Shown: positions 39,013-51,699 of the stretch, piece by piece | Position numbering within the stretch: position 1 is the stretch's first letter | How the letters are laid out: each line of letters starts with the position of its first letter | Assembly: GCA_900660155.1 (NCBI GenBank) | Contig: CABFPE010000081.1 | Span: 331,782-395,781, forward strand | From: Hofstenia miamia | Lineage: Eukaryota; Xenacoelomorpha; Acoela; Hofsteniidae | Reading direction: 5' to 3' | DNA: 64,000 bases | Made by a program: the position numbers and the translations under genes | Notes under the pieces: generated by a model | Databases searched by the model: none | What the model was told of the DNA's origin: nothing | What the model saw: only the letters and a program-made list of their open reading frames with translations

Positions 39013-39576
39013 TTAACTATAAATATAAATAAAACTAAGAAATACCGTAAACATTGAAATAGATGCATCAGGATCTATACTACATAGAAGAAATATATTA
39101 GAATGATCGAATGAAGGAAGCATTGAGAAATTTGATGATGAAAAATCCAAGAGTGTATGCGTAAAAATTTTTTCCCATTTATTAAATTCATAGATTTCAT
39201 CCTCTAAAAATTTAACTATCTCAACTAAACACTTATCTTTGCCATCTTCTTTACATTGAAATGCAAGACAACAAACACAATAACTTTCAAGAACGAACCT
39301 TTCCAAAACTGCCAAAGATACAACCTCTTTTGAACAGCCAGACAATGCATTTGAAACACAAAAAGGCTTATGAATAACAGTTCCGTGGGCATATGTTGGG
39401 TAGATATAAAACTGTGGGGTTATTCTACCATTCTTGGACAGAGTATTTGCAGCAAATAAAAAATAAGGCAAATTAAATGCTAATTTCGTTAACAAATATG
39501 AATTTGTTCGTCCAGTAAATGTGAGATAAAAAGCTTCGGACATCCATCCTACTAGATATTTGGGGTCAGAAGCCAT
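39013..39576 (-). CDS. Unidentified 187-codon open frame, likely first exon
   Basis: The longest clean non-repetitive frame of the window. It starts ATG (39576), with mixed hydrophobic and charged composition, several Cys (SYCVCCLAFQCKEDGKDKC) and a helix-like acidic stretch (LVEIVKFLEDEIYEFNKWEK). It does not resemble a transposase, and I do not recognise the family; the alpha-helical leucine-rich look would suit a helical-repeat protein, but that is a guess. After ISMFT a GTATTTC could be a donor (about 39044), so the last dozen residues may be intron. Downstream exons on the minus strand were not identified. Confidence 0.5.
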   Translation of the reverse strand: MASDPKYLVGWMSEAFYLTFTGRTNSYLLTKLAFNLPYFLFAANTLSKNGRITPQFYIYPTYAHGTVIHKPFCVSNALSGCSKEVVSLAVLERFVLESYCVCCLAFQCKEDGKDKCLVEIVKFLEDEIYEFNKWEKIFTHTLLDFSSSNFSMLPSFDHSNIFLLCSIDPDASISMFTVFLSFIYIYS

Positions 39577-39950
39577 CGATCAGGAATCAATTAATAAACA
39601 GAATGAAACTAAATTAGGTTTGAGCGTAGATCACTACCAGTATACTATATTTAAATTAGTATATAGGATTAATCACAGCCTTCATATTTTGCAAAGCTTC
39701 AATAAAGAAGAAAATTATCACTTTTGAACAAATGCAATAGTATAAAAAACATAAACGATACATGAAATATTGTAGAATCAAAAGGAACAATTTACTTTCA
39801 TATAATAAGAGGTTTGATAATGATTGTTACTATATTTTGCACATTCTTTACCATACTAAATTTATCAATGAGTTATTTTACATATTTTCAAACATAAAAA
39901 AATGCCCTAATAGTTTTTTATTTACATATCAGCTGGGCTTCTACCCGCAG

Positions 39951-41158
39951 CTCAGCTACGGCTGGATAGTGCATTGAATGGTAGCTGTGGGTACACTTGA
40001 AGAATGTTGTACTTCATAAACAACATTTTGTCAACAATTTCCGCTTTCAAGGATGCACGCAGCCTCGTGTGCACAAGTTTATGACGCGAAAATACACGTT
40101 CCACTGCGGCTTCGCTCGTCGGCATCTTCATTAAAAATTGATCCCGAAAGACTTTGAGCTTAAGGTTTATAGTTTGAACTCCTGTTCCCATGATAAGATT
40201 GAGATAGTGCTGCTCAAGGGTTTCTCCAATGGAAGGGCTCACGTTTGTGGCCCACTCAATTGCATTTTTTATGTTTTCCTCCGGATGATCAATAGCCCCT
40301 TTGAGAATTTGGAGAAGCGTTGTAATAGGGTTTTCACACTAGACAATGTACTCTCCAATAATATCCGCCATTTCAGTGAAACCCAAGTCTCTGAAATTTT
40401 TCATAGCGTATGCAAGATCCTGCGTAAGGCGTTCCCAATTACTTTGGTCCGACTGAGCATAATTGAGAATTTTTTTCAAAGGAGCAAGTATCGATAGAGC
40501 AAAAGAAATAACAGGGTCCTGGTCGGATTTTTTCTGTAAGTCTTTGAGGCGGTCAATCTTACTACTCCAACGTGTCTCACAAAATCTTCGCAAATTCCGA
40601 ACTTGAATTTTACGGATTGAAATCTCATCCGCCTTTTTATGGCTTGGAACACGCTGGAATCCTTTTTTGATTATAAGATTCAATATGTGGGCTTCACAGC
40701 GCATACCAGCAACCGATGGGTTATTGGCGATAATTTTTCGGATAGCGGCTTGGCAAGAGGCAGCATTGTCAGCGACCAGTGCAACCACTTGGATATTCGA
40801 GTTTTTAAGCTCCTCAATAACTGTCGATAACTGGGAAGCAATTGCATCGGAGCTCTGACCTTGGTCCATAATGAAACTCCGCCAGAAAATAGGTTTTCGG
40901 GTCTTTGTAAAATTGAAGTTGATTGGGAGCTTTGAAAAATTTAGCCACTGAAGGGACTGCTTCTTCATGTTTTCTCTTCGTCTGAAACTCTTCAAATAAT
41001 GCAGCGTGCTTGGCTTTGTAATGTTCTTTTAATGCACGGAAGCCTACCGTACGTACATTGTATTTGTATGGTTGCCGGGATTGCTTACAAACAGTTTTCT
41101 CGGCATGCACGTGTATTTCAAACAAGCTACTGTAATCCGACATAATAGCACCCATCAT
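39951..41158 (-). pseudogene. hAT transposase, decayed
   Basis: Minus-strand pieces in order: a BED-like zinc finger (VRTVGFRALKEHYKAKHAAL; one metal-binding Cys seems lost), KFFKAPNQLQFYKDPKTYF, a one-base frame change, then a 218-codon stretch with VVALVADNAASCQAAI, GMRCEAHILNLIIKKGF and RRFCETRWSSKIDRL (catalytic-core motifs C-x2-H and R-W). After a stop comes a further shifted piece with the dimerisation motif MPTSEAAVERVFSRHKLVHT. It is shorter than a full hAT transposase and interrupted, so non-functional. TIRs and the 8-bp duplication were not located. Confidence 0.85.
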
Positions 41159-42230
41159 TTATGGCATCTGAAGCAACAGTGAATTTACAGTCCACTTGAC
41201 ATGAGTCACATGACACTTGAGTGAGCGGAAATTAAACAAATAAGAATGAAGCGCTCTTTAGCGTACAACAATGATAAGAGGCCTGTGGCGGTTGTGGGTA
41301 AATTTTCAGAAGCCCAGCATATCAGTGCTGTTGGGAGCCTAGCACATAGGCGAATCAGCAGGAAGGAACAGAAAATTCTAGGCAAAATAGACATTGAACA
41401 AATCAGCTTTGTCCAGACCCGAGTGAGCAGAAAGAAGGATCCATTTCAAGCTCAACAACTGCTTCTTACCTTATGGTTACAGAAGTAATTATAATAATTT
41501 AAAACTAAAAAATGTAGAAACAAAAAGTTCAGCAATGCATAAATATATTTGAAAACTTTCGATAATACTAATAGCGGATAACAAAATGATTAAAAACATA
41601 TTTTTTAATAAATATATTAATGCAAATAAATTTGGAAAAAAGCCATAATGAAATTAGGCGAAGCTATATAAAAGGGTGCGCGCGGACAAAATAAACATTA
41701 ATATAGAGTACAAAACTATGAGAAATTCAATAACATGCATAAAAAGTTTAAATACTCATCAATAGAAACCGATAAATTTACATAACTAAACTCGTAACAT
41801 GCGTTATATATTTAAGTACGATTCCATATAAACCTAGGAAAGAATAGAAAATAATAATCTATTGCAAATTTTTTTATTTTAAATTGAGTTTAGGAGAAGA
41901 ATTTTTTTGGATTATTGAAATTATCACGGAAAAGATAAATGGAATCAACCATAGAAGTGGTGGTATCTAAAAGAGAGGGACTACAATCCCTATTCGAACA
42001 TGCAACAATTTCATTATAATAAAACATTTTCTGACGATATATATAAAATAATGATATAATATTGCAAAAATATATTAAAATATGCAAATTTTTAAAGTGT
42101 AGCAGCAGGTTTAATAACTAGAGCAATCGGAAAATGGCACCTATAATCACGAAAATGGCGCCAAAATATTATAAATGAAAAATGGCATTTATAAATTGCA
42201 GCAAAGTTTATAAATGAAAAAATGCGTTAT
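41159..42230. other. Flank of the hAT relic, weak coding signal
   Basis: An 80-codon plus-strand frame at 41246-41488 (AVVGKFSEAQHISAVGSLAH) has protein-like composition but no recognisable domain; it may belong to the hAT element. A GC-rich word GGGTGCGCGCGG lies at about 41677. Confidence 0.35.
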
Positions 42231-42239
42231 GATTAGGGA

Positions 42240-42930
42240 AACCAGAAATATGACTTAAAAAACAAAACATGACCTTATTTTTATGACAAAATATGACGGA
42301 ATTTAGGTTAAATATGACCTAAATTATGACCATCCATTTTTCAAAATGATCCATTATAAGCAATATAAAACGTTTTCTATTACTGAGAGCACGATATAAA
42401 ACAAATACAAAAACTCTTACATAATAATAAGTCAATTTTTTAAAGAAACTGTTTCACTAAATTACAATTATTTTATATAAATTTCCAAATATTATTGTGG
42501 TAAAAATTTGTTCATAGGCCAAGAGTTTTCTCTCAACTGCAGTCGATGTGGTTTGATAATTTTTAGCTTGGCAATACAATTCCGACTATATGTTCATCTG
42601 GTGGAATTTTAACTTTGATATTTTACGATAGCAGCTTTAATTGAACCAATTACATTGTCAATCCTCATATATGTTGCCTGAATCCGCATGGCAAAGTTCT
42701 GCAACACGTGCGCTTTGCAAAATCCATGAAACAATAATGCATATAGTTTCTTTAATGTTTTTCAAATGATTTAAAAAAGTCACAATCCAGCATTCATTTT
42801 TAAGGTTTTTTCTTAATTTAATAAAAATATGCCAAAATATAACTTTTATGACATATTAGCAACAAATATTAGAGTATTTTTGAAAAAACAAAAATATGAC
42901 TTTTTATGACTTTATAACTTCCTATTTAAC
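42240..42930 (-). mobile_element. TATGAC-rich decayed transposon
   Basis: The word (A)TATGAC, or close variants such as CATGAC and TTATGAC, recurs about a dozen times at 42249-42330 and 42848-42912, flanking a core (about 42500-42730). On the minus strand the core reads in broken frames: KAHVLQNFAMRIQATYMRID, SIKAAIVK and KIPPDEHIVGIVLPS. Clustered subterminal words around a decayed coding core fit a DNA transposon, probably hAT-like. Confidence 0.5.
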
Positions 42931-44551
42931 TGCACTCCAACTCTGAAAACCATCTAATTTTAAACAGACTGTAAAATAGACCAACAGAAAAAAATATAAC
43001 TTTAAATGGACTTAACATTGAACAAAATAAGCATTCTACGACAGGTCATTTCACAAATCAAAATTTTCGCAGTTTGCACATTGATTTAATTCCGCATCCA
43101 GTATTTTGTACTAAATATCAATGTAAGAATACATTTAAGGAGGCCACAAATGGGCAAATTGATTCAAATGTTATCTAGCATTGTGCTACATGAAATTCTT
43201 TAAGCTTGCGTGCAGAGGTGCACCCAGAGTGGGGGGAAGGGGGGAGGGGGGCGCCCCCCTTAACAGTGCACAGATGCTTCCATTGATCATGAAATGTATG
43301 CCTATAACAATAATAGTACATATATATTAAGAATTTGTTCTAATCTATCTACAAGAGTTAGCAATACTTAATTGATATTGCAACAATTGGAAATCGATTG
43401 GAAATTTGCAATTACTTAGGTTCACAAAGAACGTTCTCACGAACATTAAAGGATATAAATCTTAGTGAAACATATAATAGTCTCACCTCGAAAAGCATTG
43501 CTGTCCTGCCTAGTAAATTAATATAGTATTGGCATTGTGTGTGTACAGCACAGTTTGAAGACCAAAAAAATATATTATGCTTCCACTACCGAATTCACTT
43601 TTTTATATATTGAACGCATAACATTAACCTTATTTCGCACCATTTCTATTATCTGTCACAAACCTGATATTTTGATGTCAAACCTAGAAATATTAAACAA
43701 TGATCACAGCATAAGGTATATAAGACAGAACCAAATTTGCTCTTAATGATGATGATTACTGAAGTATGAAGCACTCATAACCTTGATTGTTATCTCACAT
43801 CGATGATCTTTCTTATAAAACGTTTTTATGTAGCAAATTAAAATCTAACTAAAGGTATTTTGTGGAAGCACAGTATTAATACGGCATGATCCTAAGTCCT
43901 GTTTTCTCTTCTGTTAACAAGTTGAAGTCTGAGCTGGACCAGAAGTTGCCTAGGACTCGACAGAGATTTTAAAAAAACAGGCTGGAATTGAAAAAAATAT
44001 ACGATTACGCAACAGTTGTAGTGAATATTATACAATTTCTTAAACAACGTTTTGAAATTGTACATTAGTATTATGTACTCTTGAAAAACACAATTTAGAA
44101 TTTTCAATTTCAATGAGCACATTTTATTTAATTGGGTTGGGCATGATTCAAGCCTTGCAAGATTTGGGCCTAAGGTTTTGGTTGGAATAACTAAGAGAGA
44201 AAGAATATTTTAAAATGTTTCCTATTGAAACTAGGATCAGTTAACAGGGCAACAGCCTGTGTTCAAAATTCCCCTCATCTATTGAACCACGGAGTTCATA
44301 TGTGTGTTAGCCAAACTTAGCAATGGTTGAATTGGTTGTAGGGAAAAATAATTCAGTTTTAGTAATTTTTAACAAACATTCAGTATGCTGGTTACGTTTG
44401 CTACGTTGAAATGTAATTTTAAAAATATGACACAGAAGAGCAGATATATATCAAAAAGCGTACACTATTTAATTCTCTTAATAATGGTCTTTCAATAGTT
44501 GTAGTGAAAATCTTCAAAATAATGCATGCAAGAATATCTATAAAAATATGT

Positions 44552-44553
<2 letters not shown>
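42931..44553. other. AT-rich stretch with one G-rich patch
   Basis: No gene seen. At 43227-43258 GTGGGGGGAAGGGGGGAGGG leads into GGGGGCGCCCCCC; the adjoining GAGGTGCACCCAGAG resembles a hAT-like terminal word. Confidence 0.5.

Positions 44554-44584
<31 letters not shown>
44554..44584. repeat. (TA)n microsatellite
   Basis: About 15 TA units. Confidence 0.95.
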
Positions 44585-44588
<4 letters not shown>

Positions 44589-47500
44589 AAATGATATTAA
44601 AACTAAAATGCTTCAACTTCAAATTCTAATCACTTATTGTTATTATCAAAATATATTTACGAGTTAGCAAATCGATCTCAAGTAATCCGCAATATCTCAA
44701 ACAATCTCTAATTTGAACAATATTTATGCACCATTTTTTCTGACAAAAATTCGATAGATGTGAACAAAAATATTATTATTTTGGACACAAAAAACAGCTG
44801 ATAGAGANTGTAAATAGATCAATAACTTTGCATAATTTACCAAATTCGTAACACGCGTTAGCAGGCGATACATATTTAAGGAGAATATAACAGAAAATTG
44901 GGAATTCATATATTTTTTTATCTATTATTAACCCAAATAATACAAGATATAGATGTACATTTATGTAAATCTATACAGTTTTAGTGTAAATAAAGTCTTA
45001 CTTGATTTTTAAATACATTGGAACTTTTAGAGAATTTGTTCTACCGATTAGCATTTATTTTCATATTTTATTTACCGAATAGTACCGAATTCATAGCTAA
45101 CGTGCCCACGTTGCATACATTTAATGTATAAATATACATTTCACTAATATTGTTTTAAATATATTTTGAATAGTGTGAATGTACAGTATCGGTGGGTGCA
45201 AAACCATGGGACTGTCGATATGCAATTGTTACTGAAAATTTAAATAAATTTACTTAAAATGTTAAATGCATTACGTATAACGTATAAACTCATATATTTT
45301 CATACTTATTGAACATGTATATGGGACTCAACATAGGGACTTTTATAATTGAAGCATGTAGTGCAAGAACCCATTTTGTGCAAATTGATTCAAAACGAGA
45401 AATGGCTTTTTTAGTTTCCATTTCAATCTTTGCTCATGTAGTGTCGTTTAACGGATTCCTCATAAAGCAATGATCAAAAGCAGGATCATTTCAATTGTTT
45501 TGCTCCTAACAGCATGTAGTTCATCTTCACACAATTCTAAAGCACTCGATTTGACAATTTTGTCAATGAACGCGTTCTTCAATTATAGTTTACTCAACAA
45601 ATCATAATTGCTTAGTAGATTTAGTGAAGTATCTCACTTTGAAATTTAAATCTATTGGTTATTCGGTTGAAATTAACATTTTGATCACAAAGGTGCAATA
45701 GCCTAAAGCGATTGATTCAATTCAGAGTTAGCCATTGCGTTAAATAATGTGGGCAATCAAGGGCGCCACAAGAAACTACTTAAAAGGGGGATTTTTGCAC
45801 GTGTGATATTTTATAGATCTGTTCTTGTTGAAAAAAATATTAAAGGAATTTAAAGCGAACAATGAGATGACATATTTTCCAAGTATTTTGATTATCCGAG
45901 TAATGTGCTAGAATCTGCTTAAATCTCCAATCCCATGTGCATAAATATAAGAATGTAGGCCTTTGGTTCTCTATTTTCTGCCACTCAACGATTTCGAAAG
46001 CAATAATTACTACATCAGTAAGCATTTTATATTTGATATACTGCATTTCAAATGGAAGTAAATTTCAAAATAACACTATTATTTTCCAGATAGTAATCAA
46101 AGTGTTTACCTGGTTTAAGGAATTAAAGATTTTTTAAAACGATCTAGAAGAAATTTATATGTATTCTTAATAGCATAATTTACATGTATACATCTATATA
46201 GATTAGAATTGAAAAATTGTGTCAGAAAATGTCAATACTTGCAAGACATGTGACTACCGGCGATAATTGGGTACAATGTTTAAAATATATTAGTTGTTAT
46301 AATAATAATACGAGTAAAACACATTGAGTAATCGATATTAATATATTTATATTTTTATTAAAAACATGTATAGATTTGCAAAAAAATACCTTTAGATAGT
46401 GTACGATGTCTAGTAATAGTCAATTATTTCAAGTTTTTTTGTGCTGTTTTGTCCTTATTGAATTTCTCATCGTTTTTCACGTTGTATTAGTGTTTATTTT
46501 ATATATATATATAATCTAAAGAATAGTTCCCCTCTTCGGAAAAATGCTGGGTGCGCTCCTGCTTGCGTTTCTTTTTGTACATTAGCATCCCCATATCCAA
46601 AAGAGATTATACGATTTTCCTCAGATAAATTGATTTAAAATTTTTTCAAAAATATTAACAATACATGCATTGAAACTAATTGTCAAACATCACATTAGTC
46701 TATCAATTTACCAATATAGAATGCGTTAATAATTGTTTATTAAATTTAAAAATTTAAATTAGAAAAATTAAAGATTATCATAAAAATGGAACTGTAATTT
46801 TTTAGATATAATAACTAAATGACGTAATTTTTTAATTACGTAATACATTTAGGTAACGTGTAATTTAACGGAATTCTGAAAACTAAAAACTCATCACGTT
46901 AGTATCTACTATTAAAATTTTCTGGATTTGATGCTGTAGAAGCCATTGGCCTATTTAATTGCTTATATTTATTTAAATTTAGCTATTTACTTAAATTGAA
47001 CATTAATTTTGCAGTTAATTTATACTTTTACAATAGTAGAAATTGTTCATAGCGCAAATAAACCGAGTCTCTTGTAAGTTTTGCCTCTATTGCATTAAGT
47101 TTATCAAGTAATTGTCACGTCATCTACTAAAGATATGAACAAAAGATGTTTTCACAAATGAAATGTGGGTGCTTGCTATGTCAATCTAATGCTTCATCTG
47201 CGTAAATGAAGTTTCAGCCTTAGGCTTTTTTTGTAAGATTCTGTGAATTTTGCAAAAACTTTTCAAATCGATCATTAAAAAACTAATTTGCACAAATTTT
47301 GTCTCTCCTTTTTTCAATTTTGAAATTTTTTGCTACTGCTATTTGACCTACAGATTTCCTTTCATTTATATCCTTATTTGTTTTTTCTATACTTGTGAAG
47401 TAAACCTTGGGACTTACAAGGTGATTCAACACCTTAAGCCTTTGACTAATCGTGAGACGTCAACCTTATCAAATTCCTAACAAAAAATTCTTTTAGATTT

Positions 47501-47640
47501 TTCATTCAAACTTAATTTACAATCTGCAAATTTTGACCTAAAATATTGGCGAATTGTACATGGCTTTGCTGACTGAATTTTCGGTATGTTGGAGTGGTTT
47601 GAAATTGATTTTTATTTATAAACGTAGAGCACAACTGCCA
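44585..47640. other. AT-rich stretch, no gene recognised
   Basis: Short open frames only, none with a recognisable domain. A single N lies at 44808. GAAAAATGCTGGGTGCGCTC at 46542 may be another element end. Confidence 0.5.
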
Positions 47641-47652
47641 AATTTTTAAGCA

Positions 47653-47700
47653 CGTACAAAGAGGCTGTATTTATTTCCATATATATATATATATATATAT
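47653..47700. repeat. Solo TIR-like word joined to (TA)n
   Basis: GTACAAAGAGGCTGTATTTA followed by (TA)n repeats the right-end arrangement of the element at 23063-23999 (GTACAAAGAGGGAGGTATTT then (TA)n). No left end was found. Confidence 0.5.
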
Positions 47701-47889
47701 GGATGTTGTAGATAGCTTTTTTACAGTATTCAGTGAAGCATATCTTCGTCGATTATTTCATTTATTTTTATAACAATTGGTTGTTAATATCTAGGACTAT
47801 GTCACGTTACACTTTAATTAAGCGTCGCACATTCCGCAAAGGTAAATTTTTGTCTTCAATGACAAAAAATTACTCAAAATAAGACTGAA

Positions 47890-49140
47890 TAGTTGGCTTT
47901 CAGTTTTCAACGTATTCGTGATAGCATTCCGTTGTTTATCAACCTATTCGCGCATCGCACCGGTATTGCACTCAGCGTCAACTGGAGCATTTGTGCGATC
48001 CACCGGTTTGCAAAATCAGTGTGCACGAAATGCCAACTGATTCGCTTTATAGTTGTTTGGCTGAAATCAATTAAATTTTATAAAAAGTCAAAAATTGAAG
48101 AATTATTTAATATATGTAAATTTATAACACCCCATCTATCTGAATAACCTCAAATAATTAGCTAAAGAAACAGAAAATGTCCTTTTAACGAGGGATTGGT
48201 AATTATACATTTTTAGAAACATAAGTATATCAATCTGTAGTTTATTAAAAAAATATATTTTTGATATTTCTGATATTTTAATAGTACAGTAATATAGATG
48301 TTCGTAAAATTTGTATTTTATGAAACCTACTTATCAATATTTTTTCAAAGTAAGTATAGATTTGAGTTTGGCCGCTGTATTTGTTGGTTAATAACATTGT
48401 TTTGTACTCCTCTAACCGACCAGTTTATAAAAATGTTGTTCGATACCGGGGAACGAATCCCATACTTTGAAGTTATTGAAACTTTCTAAAACCTAAATAA
48501 TTAATTTTAATACAGACTTCGAGTTTTCACTGAAGTAGCATTGTAAAGCACATAAGTGTATACCAATGCATACTTTTTTTATCGGCTAAGATAACTCTTA
48601 AACTAAACACATTTTTGTACTCATCCGTCCAAAGCCCAAAATGACAACCCTTTGCCTATATATGAATAAATCCTGTGCCAATGTGATCCTGTTATTTATC
48701 CGAAGGCCTTATCCGGTACCTGATTATGACATTAATAAAATCTGCGCCGTGATACTATAAATATACGTATACTACGTGTATACTATATGTATACACTGCA
48801 TACCATTTTAGTCGTATACGTATATCGTCCGTACACAAAAAATTACGTATTTAAGTAAAAACGCAAAATTTTAAATTTTTTAGGTCGAAAACGTCTTAGC
48901 AATGCCTGAAAAAGAAACGAGCTTGTTAATAAACAATATTTGATTGGCTAAGAGTAAATTAGGTTGACTACCGTTGCCACCGCAAATGTAGTATGCACGA
49001 AATTTAATTGTTATGTAAACAAACCCTTCCGCTATTTACAGTTGGCTTTCAGTGGGTACTGAAAATGCAAACCGGTGGATGCGCGAATGCTCTAGTTTAC
49101 ACTTAGTGCAAAACCGGTGCGCTCCGCGAACGCAAACATT
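47890..49140. repeat. Foldback-like pair of related segments
   Basis: AGTTGGCTTTCAGT occurs in direct orientation at 47891 and 49042. The word GCATTCGCGCATCCACCGGTTTGC (reverse complement of about 49066-49089) resembles ATTCGCGCATCGCACCGGTA and GATCCACCGGTTTGC at about 47947-48010. These are probably ends or internal repeats of one decayed element. An 84-codon plus frame at 47893-48147 is unexplained. Confidence 0.45.
48763..48845. repeat. Cluster of palindromic GTATAC/TACGTA words
   Basis: GTATAC recurs about four times, with overlapping TACGTA words and further GTATAC-like variants, over roughly 80 bp. Origin unknown. Confidence 0.7.
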
Positions 49141-49214
49141 GAGCAGACAATTCTTTGTTCTGGGTTTATACATATATAGAATAGGCGTTATTTTACTTTA
49201 AGGGACCCAGTTCA

Positions 49215-49362
49215 AGTGACGTCATGAAATAATAATTAGACTCTAACCCTAACCCCAATCCCTTACCCAAAAATTTTGCACAAAATTAATCAACATGATG
49301 AATTGCAATTGAAATGCAATCGTTAGGGCTTGGGATTAGGATTAAGGTTAGAAGCGTCATTG
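49215..49362. repeat. Inverted repeat with telomere-like arms
   Basis: TCTAACCCTAACCCCAATCC near 49241-49260 pairs with GGGATTAGGATTAAGGTTAG at 49331-49350, each next to a TGACG/CGTCA word. Probably a small MITE whose arms happen to resemble TTAGGG repeats. Confidence 0.65.
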
Positions 49363-51640
49363 CAACCTATAGTTGCCATTACATTTGCAATGTATGTTTA
49401 TTGTGGTAAGCTCTTCCGCTCTTAGAAATTAGAGAACGAACCACCATTATCTTTGAAATATGATCTTGCAAATTGAGAATAAAATTTTTTGAGTTTCCAT
49501 ATATATATATCAAGTTAATCTACACATTTTTTGTTATAAAGTTCCATACCTGAGAACGTGAATTCATAGCATTCGAGAGAATAAGCTAACCACAAATCCT
49601 TTTCCCACGCTGCTTTGTATAATTCGCTTGTCTCGCTAAACTTATTGAAATTTGTTGATTTTACAATAATTATGCATAATAGTCTTACTTGTTAAACAAT
49701 TATGAAAACATGTTGTGAAATCAACAATTATGCTAACTGTTTACAATTATGCACAATTTTTGTTTTTGCATATATAGACGAGTGAAGTGCCATAACGGCG
49801 CAATTTTTAAAATACACGTACCAACTTGACTCTGCATCAAGGTATTTGTAATTTTGACATACAATTTTACAGCATTATTTTATAAATATTTTCCAATATA
49901 AGCTACTGTACTTGTTCAACTCATTTGAAATAAGTCGAAATCTAATATACTGTGGGTTCCCAGGGTGGACGAAACTTCCGCAACGAGGCAAGGACGTGTT
50001 AGCTGCTTGCTCTGTTTTTTTGTAATATCTTTTGAATGAAATCAATTATCGGCCAATGAGATAGTAGCATATATACATATATACAATAATAAATTATAAT
50101 TTTAATGTTCAATTTATGTACTCGTAATTTGTTTAACTGTTTAAGTAGCTTGCCGAATGAATGCTGCTGTTGTTGAATTCAGTTTTAGTTAGTATACAGA
50201 GTTGATAAGAAATCATTGACTGTCAGCTTATAGCCAAACCAGACAAAGTCAAATTTTATGTTTGTTTGAAGGCGGGCGGTGAAAAACGGCGTTTTCAAAC
50301 ATTGTGAAAAGAATCGCTTGACATATACAATTTTGACAAATCATTTATTTTCAAAGAAATGAAAACTAAAAGTTAAGATTTTATCCAAGTATCGCCATCT
50401 TTTTCTTCACCATCACCGATACATAATTTTTAGACATCGGGACAGTCCTAGTTAAAAGTATATACATTTTTATGGTGAAAGCTGTTGGCAAAACTTAATG
50501 TGCCTACTTTAAGACTTTTGAACTAATTTAAGGTGCCTGAATATATACATATTTGCAAAAATAAATTTAAGCTACTACACAAAAGTGCTGTATTTCTTTT
50601 TTGGGAACCTGAATTTGTTGGCGCTGTTTTATATAGTTTTGACTGTTGTCGAAGTGAATGATATAACGGGTGTGGATTTTATTCCTTGTACAATGTATAA
50701 GCGAATTTTTTTATAAAATTAGCTTAGACTAGAATTACTTAGTGTGAAAATGAATGTGTGCTTTAAATATGTCTCAAAGTAGTAGTAATTGTAGCATTAT
50801 GAATTGTTAATAAACCACATAAGATTGTAGTTACAATGAGAATATTGCAATTTTATAAAAGTTTGTTTAACTTTTCGATTTGATAGGGTTACATTTTAAA
50901 TTAGAGATATCTAATACAGACAAATATTTTTGCTATTCCGTTTTGGTGTGACTTTTCTTTGATTAATATAATTCAGTATATTAGTGTATAATCTAAGAAC
51001 GTCGAAATTATATACCAAAGCCTTAGAACAGAAAGAAATTCGTTAGTTGTTTATTCGCAAAAATTTTCATAAATTGCAATTAATAAAAAGGGATTCTTTA
51101 AAATGTAGGACATCTAGTATTAGAGTACATTCGAGCACACATGCATTATTACTTTTTTAATATGATTTGTTTTGATAACTTATTGGAAAAGCAATTGAAA
51201 TAAAAATTGTTTTTGTCTATTGTATAAAATGATCAGGGTGATATGCATTTGAGAAGTATGCCAATAAGTTACAACTCATTTATAATATTGTGAACCAATA
51301 TTGAAGTTGTTATTATTCAGAGATGTTTAAAGTGGATCCGTTAGTAATAGAAAAATATTTATATCAACTAATCCTTAATAATATATAACAGCCATAATTT
51401 ATCATTTTAAGAAATTTGGAAAATTAGCGAATAATTGATTAATTTAGAGCTACTTTGTGCTTCTAGTTGTTCGTTCTTTCAAATTTAATACTCTTTTTTC
51501 TGCTATTACAAATAATTATTTCCTTACATTTAACAATAAAGCATGCATTATGTGTATTTCCAATTACCTATAAAATTACACCCTAATTTATCCTCTGAAG
51601 GGACATGTTCTAAATGTTGTTTTATCTTTTCCACTTTGTT
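49363..51640. other. AT-rich stretch, no gene recognised
   Basis: No repeats longer than short (TA)n runs and no coding signal noted. Confidence 0.5.
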
Positions 51641-51699
51641 ATGAAAATATTTTGATAAATGTCAGCAATTGATTTAGGCTAAAATCAACTGTAACGTTG

